From NCBI GenBank assembly GCA_024697505.1, contig JAILFQ010000310.1:1-5931 (forward strand): a DNA stretch of 5,931 nucleotides. The letters are read 5' to 3'. Positions 1 through 4,955 of the stretch are shown here, one piece after another. The notes beneath the pieces are model-generated. The model was not told the origin of the DNA. It worked only from the letters and a program-made list of their open reading frames with translations, and ran no database searches. The position numbers and the translations under genes are program-made. Positions within the stretch are counted from its first letter, which is position 1; each line of letters starts with the position of its first letter. Origin of the DNA: Lachnospiraceae bacterium. Its GTDB lineage: Bacteria; Bacillota; Clostridia; Lachnospirales; Lachnospiraceae.

Positions 1-92
1 ACTTCCGGATCTGTAAAGTCCGCAGGCGTACTGAGAGACTTATCTTCCATAGGCTTCTTTAAAACGTATTTGTAAGTCTTTTCTTCTGCCAT
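1..92 (-). CDS. relA: Probable (p)ppGpp synthetase/hydrolase RelA/SpoT (N-terminus only, truncated by window edge)
   Basis: Only the first 30 codons are visible, starting MAEEKTYKYVLKKPMEDKSL and running on into a segment with the pattern TPADFTDPE before the left edge. The ATG at 92-90 has a very strong ribosome binding site, AAAGGAGGG (minus strand, 107-99), six bases upstream, so a real gene start is well supported. The identity is inferred. In many Firmicutes relA directly follows apt, and clostridial RelA proteins often begin with a short charged leader followed by an 'F-[ST]-x-PE' stretch before the HD hydrolase domain. If correct, the protein makes and degrades (p)ppGpp in the stringent response. 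None of the diagnostic domains (HD, synthetase, TGS, ACT) lies inside the window, so the name rests on synteny and a short leader. The start is certain; the identity is moderately likely. Confidence 0.6.
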   Translation of the reverse strand, partial: MAEEKTYKYVLKKPMEDKSLSTPADFTDPE

Positions 93-155
93 GATATTCC
101 CTCCTTTCAAATTTGTTTCACAAAACATGTTCTGCTTCGTAGATCAAACAAGGAA

Positions 156-182
156 GTTCTCGCGAGTTAAACTTACGAGAAC
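156..182 (-). repeat. 27-bp near-palindrome between apt and relA
   Basis: Arms GTTCTCG and CGAGAAC pair perfectly. The interior continues with a G-T wobble, one mismatch, then AGTT/AACT around a single central base, so almost the whole 27 bases is symmetric. It starts about 10 bases after the apt stop codon and lies upstream of the relA ribosome binding site. As RNA on the minus strand it can form a hairpin followed by TTCCTTGTTTG, which is only moderately T-rich and weak for an intrinsic terminator. It could equally be a protein-binding operator or an RNA stability element. The symmetry is seen directly; the function is not known. Confidence 0.55.
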
Positions 183-192
183 AAACTCCGTT

Positions 193-720
193 CTATTTAC
201 CTTCGTAAGTGACTACGCTTTGTACGTCGTAGCCTTTAAGCTTTTCTCTTCCGTTAAGACCTTTAAGCTCGAGAAGGAAGATGATCTTTACAACTTCTCC
301 GCCAAGTCTTTCAACGAGTCTTATAATAGCTTCCGTTGTACCGCCTGTTGCAATAAGGTCGTCTATGATCACAACCTTCTGGCCCGGCTTTATGGCATCC
401 TTGTGTACTTCTATCGTTGCTGTACCGTACTCAAGGTCGTAGGTTTCTTCTATTGTTTCGCAAGGAAGTTTTCCCTTCTTACGAATAGGCACGAAAGACT
501 TATGGTTGTCGTATGCAAGAGGAACACCGAAAATAAAACCTCTGGATTCCGGGCCGCAAACTATATCGTAGTCTACGTCCTTAACAAGATTTTCGAGTTC
601 GTGGATTGCAAGTTCAAGTCCGTCCGGATCAGAGATCACCGTTGTAATATCTCTGAACATAATGCCCTTTGCAGGGAAATCCGGTATGGTTCTAACATAA
701 TCTTCTACTTTTTTCTTCAT
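193..720 (-). CDS. apt: Adenine phosphoribosyltransferase
   Basis: A 175-residue cytoplasmic enzyme of purine salvage that converts adenine and PRPP to AMP and pyrophosphate. The PRPP-binding signature VVIIDDLIATGGT is at residues 116-128. The family's N-terminal pattern (YVRTIPDFPAKGIMFRDIT) is at about 8-26, GPESRGFIFG at 56-65, and the flexible-loop region PIRKKGKLP at 78-86. Length and motif order are standard for bacterial Apt. The start at 720 is preferred over an in-frame ATG at 753, because AAAGGAAG (734-727, minus) sits six bases before 720 and the family starts close to the 'VEDYVR' segment; the 11 extra residues have no family support. The stop is TAG. It lies 63 bases after the lyase-like gene and 100 bases before the probable relA, all on one strand, so co-transcription is likely. 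I see no clear separate promoter in the 63-base gap. Confidence 0.97.
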   Translation of the reverse strand: MKKKVEDYVRTIPDFPAKGIMFRDITTVISDPDGLELAIHELENLVKDVDYDIVCGPESRGFIFGVPLAYDNHKSFVPIRKKGKLPCETIEETYDLEYGTATIEVHKDAIKPGQKVVIIDDLIATGGTTEAIIRLVERLGGEVVKIIFLLELKGLNGREKLKGYDVQSVVTYEGK

Positions 721-783
721 AGGTATCTTCCTTTCTGTACTAACCCTTATCAATTTTCTGTATTTATTTCTTAATCCCTTTTA

Positions 784-2430
784 TCAGTATAACATGCTCA
801 TTTTTGAACGAACATGGATCGTATGTTCAAAACATGTGGAGTCAGTAAAATAAACGGTAAAGCACTGTGGTGCTCTGCCTTCGCTGCCAAACTTACCTGC
901 AACAAAGGTGTGGTTTCCGAAAGCCGGTCCCACTTCTATTGCATAGTCGCCCTTAGAAGCCGTTACTGTACCGGACTTGGCAACAATGTATTCTCCCGCA
1001 TTTCCTTCAAGTGTAAAGGATTCGTTGGAAATCTGACAGCCTGCGTCAAAAGCGAGTTCAAGACGAAGAGGAGCTCTGTCCACTCCATCCGCCTTAACGG
1101 TAATATCAAGTCCGTCTTCCACATCTTTTATCTTAACATCAAAGTTGAGGTTTGGTCCATGAAGAAGTTCTCTCTTGGAACGGTCCATCTTCCACCAGTC
1201 TGTTGTTCCCTGGAATTCTCCGAACGGAAGGTAATACCAGCCTTTCATAGTCTGCTTAAGCTCATATGTATCTCCGGCATTTATCATTTCCTCACCCTTA
1301 AAGGCTCTGTGCTCACAAAGGCTTGCACCGATCTTAAGGCTCATTGTAAGGTCTCCATGCTGGAAATATACAAAATTCGAAGCATGATTAAGAATCGTGT
1401 AGGAATAATCATCCTTTCTTACTCTTACAATCTCGGATTCTTTGTAGAAACGATTGTAACTTGTAGGGATCGAACTTTCGCCGTATTCAACATCTATAAG
1501 TTCCGGATTTGCCATGAGGTAAATAAGGAAGTCCGGAAGGTGGTTAAGCCTTACCGCAAGGTCCATAATGTAATTTGCTGCAGCAAGGAAAGTTTCGTTA
1601 TTAAGCTTGTGGCCCATAAGAAGATACTCAAAGTAGTAGTCTCTTGGGTAAACCTTAACGCCGCGGTCCTGACGGGTTGAGTTGTTCGTAAAAATGGAAT
1701 CGTCCGGCTCAAGGTAAGTAAGCATCATTGTTAAATTTCTCTTTGCATACTCATAATAAGCAGGGTCTCCAAGAACATCGCCTATTGTTATCATTGCGTC
1801 GTTATTGATCCTGTTGTAATTTCCTGCGGAACGTTCGGAAAACTCTCCTTCGGAAGTACAATCTATGCCCTCGGCAAGATATTTTTCAGCCTGAGCCTTA
1901 AACTCTGCATCTCCGAACAACTTGTAACACTTTAAAAGATTGGAGGCGATCGCCCAACGATGGTTTGGGGTATGGAAACCGCCGGCAACCATTCCCTTTG
2001 CTCCCGCATATATTATTTTTTCTATCTTTTCTTTAAATACATCTGCTCCCGGCGCATCCGGATGAGCAAGCATATATTCATACATAGGCATAAGACGCTT
2101 TACGCAAAAAGCTGTGTCCGGGCCGGAGAAGAAGTTACAGTCCACAAGGTCGAAACATCCGTTTTCACGCTGCTCGCGGGCAATATAATCTATTGCCGGA
2201 ATGATCCTTTCGTAAAGCTCCTTGTTCTTATAAAGATTGCTGTCAGGGTTCATGTAAACCGCAGCCATTGTAACCATACGGTATATTGCAAACTTAGGCT
2301 GCACTATTCCCTTAGAATCCACAAATCCGCCGTACTTCATTGTGTTATTTTTGTCCATAACCTGAAGGCGCATAGACTTTTTTGCACGTCTTTCGGCGTC
2401 TCTTAACATTAATTCATAATGTTTTCTCAT
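784..2430 (-). CDS. Heparinase II/III-like alpha-toroid protein, putative cytoplasmic polysaccharide/oligosaccharide lyase
   Basis: A 548-residue protein without signal peptide or membrane segment, so probably cytoplasmic. The N-terminal ~320 residues are mainly helical, with repeated hydrophobic/aromatic helix pairs as in an (alpha/alpha) toroid. The C-terminal ~220 are beta-rich, like the sandwich domain that follows the toroid in heparinase II/III-type lyases. Conserved-looking motifs are FHTPNHRW (152-159), a segment with EGEFSERSAGNYN (194-206) and FTNNSTRQD (247-255). N156, H157, R158 and Y205 are the best candidates for active-site residues by analogy with Asn/His/Tyr/Arg in toroid lyases; this is inference. 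The start is set by GGAGG (2443-2439, minus), eight bases before the ATG, and the gene ends with tandem TGA TAA. It lies 27 bases after the ROK kinase and before apt, suggesting use of sugars released from imported oligosaccharides. The substrate cannot be named, and a glycoside hydrolase or a non-catalytic toroid protein is possible. Confidence 0.6.
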   Translation of the reverse strand: MRKHYELMLRDAERRAKKSMRLQVMDKNNTMKYGGFVDSKGIVQPKFAIYRMVTMAAVYMNPDSNLYKNKELYERIIPAIDYIAREQRENGCFDLVDCNFFSGPDTAFCVKRLMPMYEYMLAHPDAPGADVFKEKIEKIIYAGAKGMVAGGFHTPNHRWAIASNLLKCYKLFGDAEFKAQAEKYLAEGIDCTSEGEFSERSAGNYNRINNDAMITIGDVLGDPAYYEYAKRNLTMMLTYLEPDDSIFTNNSTRQDRGVKVYPRDYYFEYLLMGHKLNNETFLAAANYIMDLAVRLNHLPDFLIYLMANPELIDVEYGESSIPTSYNRFYKESEIVRVRKDDYSYTILNHASNFVYFQHGDLTMSLKIGASLCEHRAFKGEEMINAGDTYELKQTMKGWYYLPFGEFQGTTDWWKMDRSKRELLHGPNLNFDVKIKDVEDGLDITVKADGVDRAPLRLELAFDAGCQISNESFTLEGNAGEYIVAKSGTVTASKGDYAIEVGPAFGNHTFVAGKFGSEGRAPQCFTVYFTDSTCFEHTIHVRSKMSMLY

Positions 2431-2443
2431 TTATTTTTCCTCC

Positions 2444-2454
2444 GGGCCAAGCCC
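2444..2454 (-). other. Small GC hairpin beside the lyase-gene ribosome binding site
   Basis: GGGC-TTG-GCCC forms a 4-bp stem with a 3-base loop between the ROK kinase stop codon and the GGAGG of the next gene, directly abutting the ribosome binding site. It could modestly affect translation of the lyase-like gene or be chance. It has no T tract, so it is not a terminator. Confidence 0.25.
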
Positions 2455-2457
2455 TGT

Positions 2458-3399
2458 TTATATTTTTGAATAGGCTGCCCCTATAATTCCCGCATCATTT
2501 CCCAGGACAGCCGCAAGTATTTTCGTTTGTACCTTAGAATGCTTTGTGTAAACCATGGAATAAACTTTTTCTCTTACGGGAGCCAGAAGTTTTTCTCCTT
2601 GAGCGCTCATTCCACCGCCAATGCAAAGCACGTCAGGCTGTAGCATATTAATTATATCCGTAATCCCCGCAGCAAGATAGTCCGTAAATTCGTTAAATAT
2701 TTCTGACGAGAGGGCATCTCCTGCTTCAAGTCCTTTAAAAAGAGTCTTTCCGTTAAGCTTTTTTGCATCCCCTCCGACAAACTCCAACAATTTAGTCGGT
2801 TTCGAAGAAGCAAGTTCTTCCATTCTTTCCTTTAAGGCAGAGGCGGAGGCATAAACTTCAAAGCACCCTTTTCTTCCACAGTTGCACTGCTTTCCGTCTC
2901 TTACAAGAACCATATGTCCGATTTCTCCGGCTCCTCCGTTGCAGCCTTCAATAACTTTTCCGTTAATGATGGTTGCTCCGCCGATCCCGGTTCCAATGGT
3001 AAGCATCTGAAAAACTTCTGCACCCTTTCCGGCTCCTGCAAAATACTCCCCGTACGCCGCCGCTCTGGCGTCATTTACAGCAGATACAGGCATTTTCAAA
3101 AGGGTTTCCATCATTTTTTTGAAAGGAACATTAACAAAGCCTATGTTATTGGCATCTTCCACAACTCCGTCAGGAGTAACACTTCCGGGAATGCCTACGC
3201 CAACAAGCTCTACGTCCTCTCTTTTAAGGCCGTTCTTACTTAAAAGCATCAGCACAAGTTCTTTCATGTCCTCTGCTATTTGCTCCGGAGTGCCGCATTT
3301 TCTTGTCGGGACAGAGTCTGCCGCTATTATTTCCTTTTTTTCGTTTACAAGTCCGGCAGCCATATTTGTACCGCCAAGATCCACGCCAATCCTAACCAT
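2458..3399 (-). CDS. ROK-family sugar kinase, glucokinase-like
   Basis: A 313-residue cytoplasmic kinase, the usual length for ROK glucokinases, expected to phosphorylate glucose or a related hexose with ATP. The N-terminal phosphate-binding motif DLGGTNMAAG is at residues 7-16. The catalytic Asp is D110 in VNDARAAAYGE. The second nucleotide-binding stretch, LTIGTGIGGA, is at 133-142. Sugar-contacting residues E159 and H161 lie in GGAGEIGHM. The ROK zinc site is complete: H161 and CNCGRKGCFE (172-181), giving Cys172, Cys174 and Cys179. The C-terminal LCIGGGMS is at 258-265. No N-terminal helix-turn-helix is present, so this is a kinase and not a NagC/XylR-type repressor. The ATG at 3399 has GGAG five bases upstream and a consensus-like promoter about 40 bases upstream. 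It is the first gene of the cluster. Glucose is most likely, but N-acetylmannosamine, fructose or another hexose cannot be excluded, so no gene symbol is given. Confidence 0.93.
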   Translation of the reverse strand: MVRIGVDLGGTNMAAGLVNEKKEIIAADSVPTRKCGTPEQIAEDMKELVLMLLSKNGLKREDVELVGVGIPGSVTPDGVVEDANNIGFVNVPFKKMMETLLKMPVSAVNDARAAAYGEYFAGAGKGAEVFQMLTIGTGIGGATIINGKVIEGCNGGAGEIGHMVLVRDGKQCNCGRKGCFEVYASASALKERMEELASSKPTKLLEFVGGDAKKLNGKTLFKGLEAGDALSSEIFNEFTDYLAAGITDIINMLQPDVLCIGGGMSAQGEKLLAPVREKVYSMVYTKHSKVQTKILAAVLGNDAGIIGAAYSKI

Positions 3400-3436
3400 T
3401 TTTTCTCCAAATAATTAATCTATCGAACAAAGTTAA

Positions 3437-3465
3437 ATTTTATCATAGACCGCCATTTTAGTCAA
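3437..3465 (-). promoter_or_regulatory. Sigma-A-type promoter of the ROK kinase-lyase-apt cluster
   Basis: On the minus strand TTGACT (3465-3460) and TAAAAT (3442-3437) are separated by exactly 17 bases. The predicted start site is near 3430, giving a leader of about 30 bases before the kinase ATG at 3399. This is the best housekeeping promoter in the window and the only clear one for the whole minus-strand cluster. Confidence 0.65.
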
Positions 3466-3561
3466 TTAAGACCACCGCTGCAGCTACATTGCAAATAACA
3501 AAACTTCATGATTTTCTACCCAACAAATTTGACTAATTAACAGTAAAAAAAATCCCCTTTT

Positions 3562-3593
3562 TTGTTGATTTATGCTAAAAGATACTATAAAAT
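3562..3593 (+). promoter_or_regulatory. Probable promoter of the PilZ gene
   Basis: TTGATT (3565-3570) and TAAAAT (3588-3593) are 17 bases apart. An overlapping alternative is TTGTTG (3562-3567) with TATAAA (3586-3591), 18 bases apart. Either gives a transcript start near 3600 and a leader of about 80 bases. The composition is AT-rich, so one register may be fortuitous. I saw no good sigma-D (flagellar) TAAA-N15-GCCGATAT promoter. Confidence 0.5.
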
Positions 3594-3602
3594 AGAGTTT
3601 CA

Positions 3603-3650
3603 GAATGGTTTTACTCAAAATTGTCGACTTATCTTACTTCATAACCATTC
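3603..3650 (+). repeat. Inverted repeat in the PilZ leader
   Basis: GAATGGTT (3603-3610) and AACCATTC (3643-3650) are perfect 8-base complements around a 32-base AT-rich loop. They begin almost at the predicted transcript start and end 30 bases before the PilZ ATG. The right arm is followed by A7 and then purine-rich sequence, not a T tract, so it is not a terminator. It may structure the 5' leader or mark a binding site for a dimeric protein. Confidence 0.4.
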
Positions 3651-3655
3651 AAAAA

Positions 3656-3674
3656 AAGGGGAAGCAAAGGGAAG
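3656..3674 (+). promoter_or_regulatory. Tandem purine-rich ribosome binding region of the PilZ gene
   Basis: Two similar purine blocks, AAAGGGGAAG and AAAGGGAAG, sit one base apart upstream of the ATG at 3681. The second, ending six bases before the ATG, is the likely Shine-Dalgarno. It lacks the GGAGG core used by most other genes here, so initiation may be weaker or depend on leader structure. A later in-frame Met (residue 6) has no better site, so the start at 3681 is kept. Confidence 0.4.
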
Positions 3675-3680
3675 TAGCCA

Positions 3681-4343
3681 ATGAGATTTGAAGACATGGA
3701 AGAGGCACACTCAATCGAACTTGATGTTACCACGCCTCAAAGAAAAAAACTTTCAATTCCGACAACCATAGCCAAGGTTCAGGGGGACCACATATTGTTG
3801 GAGCCGATCAAGGTCGACAATAAAGTTGTCGGATTTCCGCCTTCCTGCACCGTAAATGTTATTTACGCAGGGGACGAAAGAGCTTATATATGGAAAAATT
3901 CCGATGTTAAGCTGGTAAAAGTGGGTAAAAATATTTATTACAGTATTACATCGTTTTTACAGGGCGAGCCAATAAACAGACGTGGAGCTTATCGAGTATA
4001 TATAGGTGAGGAAATGTACCTTACCACCTTTACAAATGATGGTCCCAAGTCTCTCACCGTTATTCTTAAAGATATAAGTGAATCCGGCTTTGCCTTCATT
4101 ACCAAAGAAGCATTTGATATAGGAAGAGCCGTACGTCTTTCATTTACCGTAGGAAGCAGAGAACACGAACTTCGCCTTCCTGCCACGATCGTCAGAAGAC
4201 AGGAAGACGAGAACAGTATAAGAGTACTTTACGGTTGCAAGCTTACCGACAAAAACAAATTGTTAAGCGGAATCCTTATGCACATACAGCAGGAACGTCA
4301 GAAGAAAAAAATGAATCTCTCAAAACAGGGAGAATTAAATTAA
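3681..4343 (+). CDS. PilZ-domain c-di-GMP-binding protein (YcgR/YpfA-like)
   Basis: A 220-residue soluble protein with no signal peptide or membrane segment. Residues ~12-90 form a beta-rich N-terminal part resembling the YcgR N-domain. Residues ~97-205 are a PilZ domain. Both c-di-GMP signatures are intact: RxxxR as R101-G-A-Y-R105, preceded by another Arg at 100, and DxSxxG as D131-I-S-E-S-G136 (DISESGFAF). The 20-residue tail is Lys/Gln-rich. Proteins of this two-domain layout bind c-di-GMP and commonly slow flagellar motors or alter surface behaviour; that role is inferred from the family, since no motility gene is visible. It is the only plus-strand gene here, with its own promoter and terminator, so it is probably monocistronic. 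Its TAA stop overlaps the first bases of the terminator stem. Confidence 0.9.
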   Translation: MRFEDMEEAHSIELDVTTPQRKKLSIPTTIAKVQGDHILLEPIKVDNKVVGFPPSCTVNVIYAGDERAYIWKNSDVKLVKVGKNIYYSITSFLQGEPINRRGAYRVYIGEEMYLTTFTNDGPKSLTVILKDISESGFAFITKEAFDIGRAVRLSFTVGSREHELRLPATIVRRQEDENSIRVLYGCKLTDKNKLLSGILMHIQQERQKKKMNLSKQGELN

Positions 4344-4371
4344 GAGCAGTTTTCACTGCTCTTTTATTTTT
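4342..4371 (+). terminator. Intrinsic terminator between convergent genes, possibly bidirectional
   Basis: AAGAGCAGT (4342-4350) and ACTGCTCTT (4355-4363) form a perfect 9-bp stem with loop TTTC, followed by TTATTTTTT and, after CCTG, another run of T on the plus strand: a strong terminator for the PilZ gene. On the minus strand the same stem has a GAAA (GNRA) tetraloop followed by AATTTAATT, a weaker U tract, so it may also end the flavin reductase transcript. The PilZ stop codon (4341-4343) overlaps one foot of the stem, and the flavin reductase stop (4355-4353) lies at the loop edge. Confidence 0.9.
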
Positions 4372-4946
4372 TCCTGTTTTTTTGACTTTTTTCTTACGGA
4401 ATATCCGAAACTTCCAAGTTTTTCTCCAAGAGAATAATACTCTCCATGAGAGTATGTAATAAGTTCTGCATCATTTAAATGAAAGCGTCCCGACTCATCC
4501 ATATATTTTTCGTCCACAGAAACATTGACTACTTCAGCTATGAACATTGTATGGCTTCCAAGCGGTCTTTCTTCAACAACCTTGCATTCTATGTTCACCG
4601 GGCTTTCCGCAATTCCGGGTGCACCTACGCATTTAGACTCAGATTTTGTAAGCCCTGCCTTTTCGAATTTATCCACATCTTTTCCGGAAAGAACCCCGCA
4701 AATGTCTGTTGCAAAGGTAAGTTCTTTCGTTGTAAGGTTTACAACAAATTCACCCGTTTCCTTAATTATGTTGTATGAATACCTTTCCGGTCTGACGGAT
4801 ATGGAGACCATTGCGGGGGACGAACAAACCGTTCCGGCCCACGCAAGGGTAATTATATTTGCCTTTTCTCCCGGTCTTTGCACGCTTACCATTACCACAG
4901 GAAGCGGATAAAGCATGTTTCCGGGTTTAAAATCTGTTCTGCTCAT
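4353..4946 (-). CDS. Flavin reductase-like, FMN-binding split-barrel protein
   Basis: A 197-residue cytoplasmic protein of the flavin reductase-like (DIM6/NTAB, flavoredoxin-like) family, which binds FMN and in known members transfers electrons from NAD(P)H or other donors to flavin. Visible family features are YPLPVVMVSV (13-22), the FMN-site stretch NIITLAWAGTVCSSPAMVSI (30-49) continuing to VRPERYSYN (51-59), GEFVVNL (65-71), SGKDVDKF (87-94) and GSHTMFIAEV (130-139). The C-terminal ~14 residues are Lys/Glu/Gln-rich and probably disordered; their last codons are part of the terminator stem. The ATG at 4946 has AGGAG seven bases upstream, and that site overlaps the end of the transporter gene nine bases away, so the two are surely co-transcribed and perhaps translationally coupled. 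The electron donor and physiological partner cannot be read from sequence, and no link to phosphate uptake is known to me. Confidence 0.9.
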   Translation of the reverse strand: MSRTDFKPGNMLYPLPVVMVSVQRPGEKANIITLAWAGTVCSSPAMVSISVRPERYSYNIIKETGEFVVNLTTKELTFATDICGVLSGKDVDKFEKAGLTKSESKCVGAPGIAESPVNIECKVVEERPLGSHTMFIAEVVNVSVDEKYMDESGRFHLNDAELITYSHGEYYSLGEKLGSFGYSVRKKSKKQEKIKEQ

Positions 4947-4955
4947 ATTTTACTC

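Noticed and set aside
721..753. Longer apt start at 753, adding 11 residues (MIRVSTERKIP).
   Set aside because: The good ribosome binding site at 734-727 lies inside that extension and fits the start at 720; Apt proteins normally start near the VEDYVR segment.
91..774. Plus-strand open frame of 227 codons opposite apt.
   Set aside because: It is antisense to clearly identified apt and the relA leader region and shows no family motif; it is a shadow frame.
810..828. LexA (SOS) box suggested by GAAC and GTTC near the lyase-gene end.
   Set aside because: The spacing between GAAC and GTTC is 11 bases, not the 4 of the Firmicute LexA site, and it is inside a coding region.
814..1680. Long plus-strand open frame of 288 codons opposite the lyase-like gene.
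   Set aside because: It lies wholly antisense to a convincing gene, its protein is rich in Cys/Lys/Phe with no recognisable domain, and it has no ribosome binding site; it is a shadow of codon bias.
3529..3557. Plus-strand promoter using TTGACT at 3529-3534.
   Set aside because: About 17 bases downstream the sequence is AATCCCCTT, which cannot serve as a -10 element.
3640..3690. Possible c-di-GMP-I (GEMM) riboswitch: AACCATTC followed by GGGGAAGCAAAGGG resembles the core of that riboswitch and lies before a PilZ gene.
   Set aside because: CCATTC does not pair with the following AAAGGGG to make the P2 stem, the upstream AGGG segment is absent, and the second half of the aptamer would fall inside the PilZ coding sequence, where no GGTAGGTAGCGGGG-like segment is seen.
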